A stretch of 64,000 nt of DNA, from contig OZ025248.1 of assembly GCA_964019135.1 (NCBI GenBank), positions 72,360,119 to 72,424,118 of the forward strand, in the 5' to 3' direction. The notes under the pieces are model-generated. The model did not search any database and had not been told where the DNA came from. It saw only the letters and a program-made list of their open reading frames with translations. The DNA comes from Arenicola marina. Taxonomy: Eukaryota; Annelida; Polychaeta; Arenicolidae. The position numbers and the translations under genes were made by a program. This document shows positions 1-11,207 of the stretch, one piece after another (the stretch's first letter is position 1; every line of letters starts with the position of its first letter).

Positions 1-495
1 TAGATAACGTGGACAGACACATAGACCACGTGGACAGACACAGACCACGTGGACAGACACGTAGACCACGTGGATAGACAGGTAGATAACGTGGACACAC
101 ACATAGACCACGTGGACAGACACGTAGACCACGTGGACAGACACGTAGACCACGTGGACAGACACGTAGACCGCGTGGACAAACATGTAGACCACGTGGA
201 CAGACAAGTAGACCACGTGGACAGACACGTAGACCACGTGGACAGACACGTAGACCACGTGGACAGACAGGTAGACCACGTGGACAAACAGGTAGACCGC
301 GTGGACAAACAGGTACACCGCATGGACAGACAGGTAGACCACGTGGACAGACACGTAGACCACGTGGACAGACCACGTGGACAGACCGCGTGGACAAACA
401 CGTAGACCGCATGGACAGACAGGTAGACCACGTGGACAGACGCGTAGACCACGTGGACAGACAGGTAGACCACGTGGACAGACACGTAGACCCGG
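1..495. repeat. 21-bp minisatellite with an E-box in most units
   Basis: Roughly 23 head-to-tail copies of a 21-bp unit built around GACCACGTGGACAGACA, with point variants (CACGTG to CGCGTG, ACAC to ACAG). The array is cut by the left edge and ends at CCCGGG near 492. Because 21 is a multiple of three, the plus strand reads open as a D-R-H-V-D-H-V heptad; this is a by-product of unit length. Most units carry the palindromic E-box CACGTG. It lies upstream of the first visible LTN1 exon, so it is probably in an LTN1 intron. Confidence 0.95.
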
Positions 496-1430
496 GCTAC
501 GCATCCAACCATGACAATCATGTGTTGTATGTATCAGCAACGAAATTGTATTAGGATGGATTTTATAACACCCTCAGATACGTGCGGGTGCGATACGATG
601 TAAACTGAACCCCCAGGAGGCACTATATCAAAACAATGGTGGGGGTGTGCTGCCCATGCCATAGAGGGCATATGGAGAACGAGAGGAAGTCTCGTTCTCC
701 ATATGCCCTGTGTGGTCATTGAGAGAGAATGGTTAAAAAGGCATTCAAAATATACCCTGACAGTGTCTGCAGGTTAATTATTTGAACACTCTCGATATAA
801 ACTAGAATATGTAGCTAAGAGCTCCAATTTTATTTGAATACTTTCGCAATCAACTGGAATATATATAGTCAATAGCTGCAAAGGAGTCATTTGGGCGGCG
901 CTTATGTAAATACCCAAATATATAAGTATAACTCCTTCGTAACGTAGCAGTGACACTGTCGAATTAGGAAGATGGGGAGAACTCTCGAATGGATTTTCTT
1001 TGAGTTTCCTTATTAAGTTCAATCTTTCACGTGGACTGGTAAATTAACAATGACACATTAAACAATAAGGCACGGTTATTCTATTCTGTCGACTCACGCA
1101 CGATATAATTAATAGTACTTTCGTTATAAGGAGATCGTGATACAACAACTATATCATTAACACGAGATGAACAAACTGGCTCACTGCCATAGCCAAATGT
1201 TAAATATCGTTTTTGTATTGCACGTAGTTCACATCTGTGCTAACGTAAGACATGTGACTGGAATATACTGTGAGTAAGTGTATATAAACCGTATTTATGT
1301 TCATCTGAGAGTATATAACAAATATCTGCTGAGATTTTCATTCCTGGCCCTTATTTATGGTGTTTATTTACCACCTCGTTGCCATGACTATATGACCATG
1401 ACAACATTCCTATGATGTATTAATTACCAG
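496..1430 (+). other. Non-coding stretch, probably LTN1 intron
   Basis: No exon with listerin similarity or a convincing open frame is seen. It holds the perfect hairpin at 665-709 and otherwise A/T-rich unique-looking sequence. It ends in the acceptor TTAATTACCAG just before the first recognised LTN1 exon. Confidence 0.6.
665..709. repeat. Perfect 20-bp inverted repeat with 5-nt loop
   Basis: The left arm (665-684, AGGGCATATGGAGAACGAGA) is exactly complementary to the right arm at 690-709. The loop is GGAAG. The arms are shorter than usual for an animal pre-microRNA. I cannot tell whether it is transcribed; it may be a foldback remnant. Confidence 0.9.
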
Positions 1431-4400
1431 AGCGTGGACGAGAGTAAGGCCGAGCTACTCACCCACACGCCGACACAATGCTTCTCCCGAGCCGCCCTCT
1501 CCCTGGTGACCACGGTGGCCCGTTGCCTGGTTACCGTCGTGCCGCAGACCCCCGAGGACTTCCCGACTTCCCTGGCCGGCGAGTGGACAGAGTTCTTCAG
1601 CCCCGCCATCTACAGCTTACTGCTACCGCTCTACGTCAGACTGACTGGTACGTACACCTCGGAGGCTAACTGGAAGTTATCTAGAAGTTACGCCAGTTCT
1701 TGTTTAATGTATGGTAGAAATTCAAAACAAACTACATTATAATCTTAATTATGAAATGAATGTATAAATGCATTTGTAGAAAATTTAAAATGCTTTATTA
1801 TATGTTACTTGTTGTACTTAATACGTTCATTTGTTTATTCGTTAGTGGCCTTTTATGTTCTTATCTCAGTTGGCACGGTTTTTCTATCACATTACCCTAT
1901 TTAGACACTGCGCTCTCCCTATTCAAAAAACCTTTAATAGATCGTCACCCATTTGATAAACCCTTGCAGGAGAAGCGTCTCAGGAAACCCTTGGCCCCGA
2001 GGACTACCTGCTGAGAGCGTTGGGTGCCGCGGTGGCTACGTGCCCTGTAGAGCAAGTCCGCAGCCACCAACTCCCGCCAAAATTGGTTGCGGCAGACGAC
2101 AGCAATCTGCCGGACGAGCTGCAGACGCTGCTCAACCATTTGGCGCCGCTGTTGCTTCACAGACATCGGGCGCTTCAGCTGTCGGCGTTCAAGCTGCTTA
2201 TGCTGTGGGTACTTTAAACTGTACATTTGTTTCTTTCTTACAAGCTGATATTACAAGCGCGACCCTGTTATGTCAATATTGCCTTCTCATTTCGGTATTA
2301 TATATCCTCAATATTTGCAATTGTAACGTCTGGATAAAAACACTGTGCGAATAACACTAACACTGTTAGTAGCAAAAATGAGAATCGTGAGGGCTCCGCA
2401 ATATCGTATGACGCAGCAATATCGTATGACTCAGCAATGTCACATGCTTAATTTTTGTTCTTTTGTGCTTATTATTTCAATTTGATGGGGACAACAGGTA
2501 TGCAACATGTTGATAGTTCTATTGTTATATTGCTAGTTATAGCTTACATGTTGGGTGTGCCATTAACGCCCATTGTACATACAATGTTGCCGTTTACCTG
2601 TCGTAGGCAGTGACCAGCAGGCTTGAGCCGTTGACGTGATTGGTGTTTCAGTGTGATGCCGGAGCTGCCGCAGCATGACGAGGGGAAGGGAGTCGAGCCT
2701 GATGACGGCAAAGACATTACCAGGTAAACATATCCTTCAAAAATCATGATGAACATTATAGCGGTGAGAAATAATGCTTCCAAATCACGTCAAGCGATCA
2801 AGATAATAATGACAATCATAAACCATAATGCTGAGACATTTCACTGAAACAAATGCTTACGAGTCACTTCATAAAATGAAGAGAATAATAATAAATAATA
2901 GCGCCGAAGCATTTCACGGAAATGATATTTACAAGTCAATTTAAAAAAAAAACATTCATGATAATAAATAAATAATCGCGCAGTGAATATTAATGATAAA
3001 CCATAATGCTGAGAGACAAATGATGAAAACGACGTGGCCAGATGGGCATGTTTTTAAAACAAAGAGTGGATCATTTCTCGCCCCCTCCCCTACAGATCTC
3101 CCCCCGCGGCACTGATGTCGGTGTCGGGGGTGGCCGGCCAGGCGGTTGCCGTGGTGCTGCATGGTCTCACCTTGGGGGAGACCATGGTGATCGAGCCCTA
3201 CATAGAGGAGCACACGCTGGCCATGGCCTACCTCCTCTCCTGGAAGCTCGTCCTCGCCTTCTTCAGAGGGGCATCTCCCGAGGTGGGTGTCATCATATAT
3301 GGTCTTGAGACTTAGTATATCCAGGGAGATAATCCTGGGTACAATGGTTACTGATAACATAACATGCTATTGATCAACCATATATTGGTACTTGTCAAGA
3401 GATACCTTTATATATCAAGGTGCCGGCAGGCCAAGGTCACTACTCAAAGAGACGCTGTCTTTTATTAGATATTGCTATGACATTGAGAATTTCTTGGCCC
3501 TGATAAATTGTATTAATTTGATAAAGTCAAAGTGGGAACCTATTTTAGAGATATTACGAAGAATTGGAAGAGCGTCAGTGTCTGTTACGTTGAACATTGT
3601 GATTATTATGTTATTGAGATTTGATGTCTGTAAAGTAAGACTTAAACAATAATTATAAAAATATATATATATCCATTAATAGCAGATTAAGTGGAGTTCT
3701 CCATCTATTCCTTTAAACATTTATACATACTAGATCTAGTACAAAGGGCTGTTGATAAAATGTGTCTCGATTCCGGATATCCGATTTGCATATTTACTTT
3801 GCATGTTACATTTTGTAAAATATTGCGTAATTTGTCGCGGTCCGGGCCTTATTGGTACCTGGCGTTGTGGAATGTGAGCGAACTTTTGTGTTGAGTGGTC
3901 GTCCGCAAAAAAAGTCCCACACCTTGAGCTACTTGGATACTTGTACTAAAATGTAAACGAAAATCCAGGAAGGAAGTTTTTCCTAATGAACCGTACGTGA
4001 TTTTCAGATGCGGGTCGAGTATGCGCAGTACTTGCGGCAGTCGGACGCCATTGATCACGTGATGCAACACGTGTTTAGTCTCATGCCGGAGTGTCCTCTA
4101 GTCAACCTCAAGGACGCGCTGACGTCACAACCTCCGCTACAGAAACTGTCCAGCGTTAAGAACATGTTTGCCGAACAACCTTCGCTGATTATTGAAGGTT
4201 AGTACCAAGAACGATTTTTTATAATAGAATTCTTGAATATCAAGTTGCCCGATGGGAAAGCTATTTCCAATTCCACTTGACCGTAAATTGCTGTCCACAC
4301 ATATTACTGTCACGAAATAAAGTACCCGAAAAAAGGGTAATTTTAAGAGAGATTTTAAAAGTGATAAATCTTGATGAAAGACCTTGCAACCACTAGGCAG

Positions 4401-5962
4401 ACTAAAGAATGTTTGTTCTGGTGACAGTTCTTTGACGCCAGGTGCATAAATATGTTATATATCATAACGGCCTGTATTCATAAACCTTACTTAGCGGTAC
4501 CCTAATCTTCTTGGCACCAAGTATAAATTCGATTAAAAAACAAAACAAAAACATAACATGCCCAGAAATGCGGTTTCAGAGTGAGGAAAAGGCCAAAATG
4601 TAAGTCGGTGACATGAGATTCTGCATAAGCCACGGCCACTGTTATAAATACTGAATACACATGACTTTCCCCAGACGAGGACTCTGTGGAGGAGCTGCAG
4701 CACCTGGCCTGTGCGGTCTACCTCCACCTACTGAGGGACCTGCCCGCCATGCTCAGACAGTGGTTTAACAGCCAGGACAAGAAGACTACCGCCATCGTGG
4801 ACAGGTGAGGGTGACGGTGCGGGTGAGGGTCTGGTGTGGGTGAGGGTGAGGGTCTGATGGGGTGAGGGTAAGGGTCTGGTGGGGTGAGGATTAGGGTCTG
4901 GTGGGGGTGAGGGTGAGGGTCTGGTGGAGGTTAGGGTGAGGGTCTGGTGGAGGTGAGGGTGAGGGTCTGATGGGGTGAGGGTAAGGGTCTGGTGGGGTGA
5001 GGATTAGGGTCTGGTGAGGGTATGGTGGGGGTGAGGGTGAGGGTCTGGTGGAGGTGAGGGTGAGGGTCTGGTGGAGGTGAGGGCCTGGTGAGGGTGAGGG
5101 TCTGGTGTGGGTGAGGGTCTGGTGACGGTGACGGTGAGGGCCTGATGAGGGTCTGGTGAGGGTGAGGGTCTGATGGGGGTGAGGGTAAGTGTCTGGTGAA
5201 GGTGAGGGGAGGGTCTAGTGAAGGTGATGGTCTGGTGTGGGTAAGGGTCGCAACTTGGGATCCGGATAAGGGAACAAAGCTCAGCGATAAGAACCAGAAT
5301 CGACCAACCAAGCAGTGTGAACCAGTGTAAACCAGTGTGAACCAGTGTGAACCAGTGTGAACCAGTGGTTCTCTGGACTATCAATATGAGCCACTGGCTT
5401 GTTTCTGTAAAAGGCTTAGAGTCAGCTCTCATTACCCCTGTACATGTATTTTGCAGGTACACGTCCAAGTACGTGAGTCCCATCATATGTGCCCAGGAGC
5501 TGGGTGCCATACAGGACAAACCGACCGACCTCTCCAACATGATGGTAAATCCCTTTCTCATATCACTCATATTTTACCGTACGGATATCAGATTTAATAC
5601 TGTAGAACCGTTACTAGTCGCTGTACCTCCTCTTCCCAGTTCATTTTACAAATAATGTTTATATATATACAACAATATATATTAAAAAAATATATTAAGC
5701 GATTGCTGTGTCGTTGATTAAATGAAAATCTCTTTGCAAAATGTATTACGCAATGGGTATTTTAGTGGGATCCTGGTGAATTTGGAACCAGCTACAGTGT
5801 TAGGTTACACGAAAGTGAGTCTTGTAATAGCGAGCGCAAGCGAGCTCTTAAGGTAACATGCATGCGTATTCAAAGTCCATTTCAAACAAAGGTTTATGAC
5901 TTTCATTTCGCGTAACAGCCCACATGAGACCTTTTTTGGATTCGGAGTAAATATCAGCTGTA

Positions 5963-6002
<40 letters not shown>

Positions 6003-9000
6003 GGGTTTATATAGCGCCAAATCCGTGAATCCGTTCAAAGACGCTGTACATCGAAGTAAACCGGGTAATTTACAAAATATACCCGCTTATCCATAAACAT
6101 GTTATAGGTAGCTCACTGAAATAAGAAATACATGCATACCACTAATAACCTTCATCAATAAATTTAGTGAACAAGTAAGTGTTCAAGCCCTGTTTAAACT
6201 GACTTAATGTATCGAGCGAACGAAGGTCGCTTGGTAGGGCGTTCCACAACATTGGAGCATTGACGGCAAAGGCACGTCTGCCAAGTGTCTTACAATTGGC
6301 CTTGGGAACCTTCAATTTAATTTCTTCGTTGGACCTCAAGTTATAGCGGGCACAATTCGTTCTAATTATCATTTCACTGATGTATTCAGGTGCCATATCA
6401 TGCAGTGCCTTGAAAACCATCATTAATACTTTAAAATCAATTCGAAACCGCACTGGAAGCCAGTGAAGCTGTCTCAGAGCTGGCGTTATATGGTCAAACT
6501 TTTTAAGATTTAGTACCACCCTGGCTGCCGCGTTTTGAACACACTGTAATTTCTTAATGAGACATGCAGGTAGGCCACTCATTAAACTATTGCAATAGTC
6601 AATTTTGCTAGTGATGAAGGCATGCACGACTGTATTCGCTGCCTCATTTGTGAGATATCTCCGTATGCTCTTAATATTATAAAGCTGGAAGTAAGCTGTA
6701 CAATACAGCTTAGATATGTGGTTTTCCATGTTTAAATTATTGTCAAATATTACGCCTAAATTACGCACTGACGTTACTGGTAATATTTGTTTTTATAATA
6801 CATAAAATATACATAAATATAATTTAATAAATTAAATTAATTAATTTAATTAATTAAATTAAATATAATTTAATATTATATTAATTAAATTAAATATAAA
6901 TTAATTAAATTAAATATAAATTAATTAAATTAAATTAAATATAAATTAATATACATATAATATAATAATAAATATAATACATAAATATATTCAAGCAAAC
7001 AGAGGTCGAAGCCTATCATGTCATGTCTTTAATAATTAAATCAGCTGCCCCACAACCTTAACGAATAAATTATTCAATGTTAAAATTGGATCTATACTTC
7101 AAATTAAAGTTAATTTATAAGCGACGCGCTAAATGTCTGTTCCCAAGCAGAGCGCTCTTGGTGGCCGCCCATCGGCTGCTGTCATAGTGAGTAGTTGTGA
7201 CGTCAAAATGTTATAAACATGACGTCACAATGGGAGTTGCTAAGCAACCGAATGGTATGCCACAAGCACGTGCATGGTATACGTCATCCCGCCAAAGATA
7301 TTCTTTATGGCAAGCCGAAGTGAGATTAATTTTGAATATTAATCTAGATGTATCCCCTCGGAATATCTGAATTAATAAATATCCGCTCGCATTTTTTTGG
7401 TAGCACCTAGCCATATTATAATGAACTGATTAATATGTCGGTAGTTTCCTGCTTATATGAAATATTATATGGCTGTATGAAAGATCATCCTCATGAACAG
7501 CCTGCAACGTATAATGTACTAAGAATTAATCTGTCTCACCAGTTCGTTTTGAATATCTCCAGCAGTCTTCAGAGCAATACTTTAATGTCTTAATAATAAA
7601 AAAAATGAAAATAGGTTAAAATGAAATAAAAGACAAGTCTCGGGTTGTTGTCTGGTGGTGGCGGGGATAACCACTCCGTATATTCCATGTAACTGTGACC
7701 GCAGATCAAGACACGCCCAGCTGCCCGAGAGGTGGTTGCCTTGTACACAGTGGAAGAGGTTTCCATGGAGCTTGTGGTAGTGTTGCCTAGCAACCACCCC
7801 CTCGGAGTCGTGCTGGTGGATTCTGGGAAGCGTATTGGAGTCGCCAACACGCAATGGCGGAACTGGATGTTACAGCTAACCACATTCCTCTTACACCAGG
7901 TCAGTGGGACTGTAACTGGGGCCGTATGCATAACCGCCACTTAGGCTACGCCACTAGACTTAGCGCTAAGTGGAACAATTGTCGAGCTATTATGGAGTTC
8001 AAAGTACGTAATTAGTCACCCAAGAAGTGGATTTTCTGAATTAAGAAAGGGCTAAAATTATATTGAAGAGGATTTCTTAATCATGAGCACCACCACAACG
8101 AGCTGGTGAGGCTAAGACAAAAATGCACTTTTCGTGGGTAACTTACGAGGGGTTATGAATACGGCCCCTGACCCATACGGACTGGGAACCTAGGGTAGGA
8201 TAAGCTCTGTCATTGTCAGTGAGTCGCAAAGGTTCTTACTGTCTGTTATCATGAAAACGTCGCTTCCATTCTCGCGAAAAAAATTATTCTACGATATAAG
8301 TTGTTATACACAATTCTCAGAGTAGTCTGTTCATTAATTCAATAAGTAATTAATGAAACGTCGAATTAATGTCATTTAGACCTACGTTAGTCCTTAACTG
8401 CAGTGAAGAAACACTATTTACAGCTGATCCAAACAGATTATACCGTTTATCAATCTTGCTGTAAGTATCACGTGCTCACGTGGTTTGTAACTCCTACAGA
8501 ACGGATCCATCTTAGACGGCTTGTCGCTATGGAAACGCAACGTGGACAAGCGTTTCGAGGGTTTGGAGGACTGCATGATTTGCTTCTCTGTTATACACGG
8601 CTCCACGTGCCAGCTTCCCAAGCTACAGTGCCGCACCTGCAAGAAGAAGTACCACTCGGCGTGTCTGGTGAGCCCTAGTCTATCTACAGTAAACTCTCCT
8701 TATAAGGAAACGCTAGCTCCCTCGACCTTACTCGGTTACTCAGCGACTTACTCAGTGAACCTAGCTTACTGGATGGCCGCACAACTGGCTGTCTAAGCAC
8801 GGTATGCGGAGTAGGTGGCCCCTTTAATAGATTGTACTCACAGATCACATACATCTTAAGAGTACAGAAAACGGGTCAAGAGAAGATATCACCACCATAT
8901 AGCCATGCTCTTGGCGTTTATACGAACCAATGTTAAGTCGGTTATTGTGTCTATTGTGCTGGTTGTTGCGGTCTCGTCAGGTCGGTTTTGTATAGGCTTT

Positions 9001-9526
9001 GCTTCGTATATAGGTATATATTCCCAATTTAGAAGTACAGCATACCGAAAATAACATCACTGACAAGCGTACTGTTATTCCTGCTGTTTTTTCTATACAA
9101 ATAAATGTACCAACATCTTTCCCTAATTGCTTTCTTTTCTTACAATTAAAGTCAATTATGCGACTTAATGCATTTAGTATTGAGGTCATAAAAGTATGAA
9201 ATCCTTGGTGTTGGATATTTAAGTTTACTATTTGCATTTCGACCATTAATACCGAAAGTCGTGATCCGCGACAACCTGGATGGCATGAGTTGCCGGCGTG
9301 CTAGGCCGGCGGTCCTTTGTTCGATTCCCCGCTATTTCAAAAGCTAGACGATTCAGTCTCATGCGCTAGAGCGTTTCAACGTACACTCTTGTGCACATAC
9401 GATATCCTATGTTTAACATTTATCGCTGAATTCTACAGTGATATCTTTCCTGTCGTCTGCTTGCAGTACAAGTGGTTCAATACCAGCAACAACTCCACGT
9501 GCCCGCTGTGCAGGAATCTCTTCTAA
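1431..9526 (+). CDS. LTN1: E3 ubiquitin ligase listerin, C-terminal 513 residues (ten exons, 5' part outside window)
   Basis: Listerin ubiquitinates nascent chains stuck on 60S subunits in cytosolic ribosome-associated quality control, working with NEMF. Exons: 1431-1647, 1970-2204, 2652-2723, 3096-3282, 4008-4197, 4675-4804, 5457-5544, 7705-7899, 8500-8667, 9467-9526. All have AG/GT borders and the phases agree throughout (total 1542 bp, stop TAA at 9524). Early exons give HEAT-like helices ([27 protein letters not shown]). VMPELPQHD and SPPAALM are listerin hallmarks. The exons at 7705 and 8500 encode the RWD region ([22 protein letters not shown]). The last two exons share a RING-CH finger: [16 protein letters not shown], then YKWF and CPLC. 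Upstream exons must lie left of the window. Introns hold a minisatellite (4805-5250) and a LINE fragment (5964-6790). The donor of exon two is ambiguous (2204 or 2208); 2204 keeps frame. Confidence 0.94.
4805..5250 (+). repeat. Intronic minisatellite of GGTGAGGGT/CTGGTG units starting at the LTN1 splice donor
   Basis: Irregular repeats of GGTGAGGGTGAGGGTCTGGT and close variants start at the donor of the 4675-4804 exon and fill most of the intron. Each unit contains one or more GGTGAG motifs resembling a 5' splice site. The sequence is G-rich on the transcribed-sense strand, with runs that could form G-quadruplexes. The complementary strand reads open as a proline/serine/histidine-rich peptide, which I regard as spurious. 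Confidence 0.9.
5305..5372. repeat. Short 10-bp tandem repeat
   Basis: About six copies of AACCAGTGTG in the same LTN1 intron, just downstream of the GGTGAG minisatellite. Confidence 0.85.
5964..6790 (-). mobile_element. 5'-truncated LINE, C-terminal reverse-transcriptase fragment
   Basis: An open frame at 6142-6768 (208 aa, minus strand) matches the region downstream of the polymerase core in CR1/Rex1-type non-LTR retrotransposons. Diagnostic pieces are [40 protein letters not shown] and [10 protein letters not shown]. No polymerase motifs remain, so it is 5'-truncated, as is usual for LINE insertions. Its 3' UTR runs to lower coordinates, includes GGCGCTATATAAACCC, and ends in an (AAT)n tail at about 5964-6001, a typical LINE 3' microsatellite. 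It lies antisense inside an LTN1 intron. The clade is inferred from memory of family patterns and not certain. Confidence 0.82.
6800..6990. repeat. AT-rich low-complexity tract
   Basis: Repeats of TTAATTAAATTAAATATAAA and shorter derivatives adjoin the 5' end of the LINE fragment, inside an LTN1 intron. Confidence 0.9.
9255..9345 (+). repeat. Possible tRNA-like SINE remnant
   Basis: GCTAGGCCGGCGGTCC followed by TGTTCGATTCCCC resembles the anticodon-arm to T-arm part of tRNA-derived SINEs (B-box-like). The A-box side is degenerate. It lies in the last LTN1 intron. Confidence 0.35.
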
Positions 9527-10020
9527 TATCACCATGGCAACGCACGTGGTTTTAAATAGCACCATGGCAAGGCACGCAGCTTCAATGAGCCCGGGTTACT
9601 TTAGTATAGAGCTGAACGGAACGGGGGAAAATGCCTTGTTATTTGGTAATCGAAACAGTAAATATCCGCAAAGGTTTCACAACTTCTCGCCATCCGTATG
9701 GGTAGTCATTTTAGAATATTATATATAAATTTCCTTAAGCGAGCTGATTTTATATTTTTGAAAATATAAATAATTCCCTTCAGCAAAACTCAAGAATTGC
9801 TTTTCACCTGTCTATCGCGTTGTACCCTCATAGCGTTTCTTGTTATTATTAAACGTAAGGCTTTCAGGAAATGTGACCTTTTATCCATATACATTTAGTG
9901 GGATCATACTATTATTTATTATAAGATTGAGTCGCGATAATATTACTTCATTAATTTTCACTGATTTGAAATACTAAAATGTGGCAATGTGTCTTAGATG
10001 GAAACTGATTTAGCGACATG

Positions 10021-10026
10021 AATAAA
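10021..10026 (+). promoter_or_regulatory. Candidate LTN1 polyadenylation signal AATAAA
   Basis: AATAAA lies about 495 bp after the LTN1 stop; a second copy is at 10144-10149. Which, if either, is used cannot be told from sequence. Confidence 0.3.
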
Positions 10027-10149
10027 ATAAATCAATGATCATTATTGATGTATGCAATCGACGTGGAGCCCAGAAGATGCTGTAATGCCATTTGACATTG
10101 TGATGTCCAGCGATACGTAACGTAACACGTGTATATATACGATAATAAA

Positions 10150-11207
10150 GTGTGTAAGAAAAGCACTGGATTACTTGGTTGTTAGGTGACGGCAGGTTGT
10201 GCGGCAGTGACACTTTCTCGGGGTTTGCCATAATATTGTTTGCAAAGCTTGGCTATAACAGGTTCTTCCCATTAAATGGAAACTAATCCGTCGCTGGCAG
10301 TAAAAAATGGTCTAAGCGTCGTACTATGCCTACTATATATTTGCGAGAAAGTTATGCGTGTAAGCACAAAGGACATTCACAGACGTATCCATGCAATCTA
10401 GTGCAAAACCCGTATGTGTAGCATTAACATCTGATGATGGCCTCCTTGGTACGGGTGCTGATCGCGCCAGACATCTAATGGTAGCGCTCACTGAGTTGGG
10501 TAAAATATATTTTTAAAATGTCGGGTGTTTAGAACAACTGTTTCATCGCAAGCGTCGCACATATTTCAACCTATGTTGAATCGCAATAGACCTTCCTTTG
10601 CAAACTTGTCGGGACTCTTTACTTATATTTGTAAATTCCTAATTCACAGTTAGGATTCATATTCACAAAGTCCTCAAAATGAACAGTTTTGGCCGCTTAT
10701 GTACCGCCCCACCCCCCTTTTTTGATGTACCGCCCCACCCCCCTGTTTTGATGTACCACATACTATTTTTGCGAACGGTTCTTTCACCGATGCAAAAGGC
10801 GTCAGCCCTTCGTGTCACTCAATAGTTTATAGTAGGCCTACTGTATAGGTTCACAACAAGTATGATTAAATTTAAACTAGGTGTATGGGAACAGAATCCT
10901 TCAATAGCGCGAAAAACATTTGCTAACATTTCGCACAATTACCCGATGATTTATTATCATTGACACACAAGTTTTAAATAGCGTCATCATCAGTCTGGTT
11001 TTAATTTAAAAAGTGATACAATATTAATCTCGTCAGAGCACACGCGACGTGGTTGTGAAACGATAATTTTTCGAATGCCAGAATGCACGGCTACGTACGA
11101 ACGTGGAACAGGTCCACTTGACGCAAGTATATATACATGTATGTCTATACATAAGCCAGTATTCACCTCTCACAGACTGTCAGGGGCGTGCACGCCCCGG
11201 TCCATTC
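10150..11207. other. Intergenic stretch between LTN1 and the ASB-like gene
   Basis: No gene is seen. It contains a two-copy tandem of TGATGTACCGCCCCACCCCC at about 10697-10745. TTTATT near 10950 could be the minus-strand polyadenylation signal of the neighbouring ankyrin gene. The two genes converge, tail to tail, here. Confidence 0.5.

Noticed and set aside
49..405. 118-codon frame of D-R-H-V-D-H-V heptads
   Set aside because: A product of the 21-bp repeat unit. No flanking coding sequence.
4860..4905. Telomere-like TTAGGG
   Set aside because: Only isolated ATTAGGGTCTGG variants of the local minisatellite.
4931..5570. Proline/serine/histidine-rich minus-strand frames in the LTN1 intron
   Set aside because: Complement of the GGTGAGGGT minisatellite.
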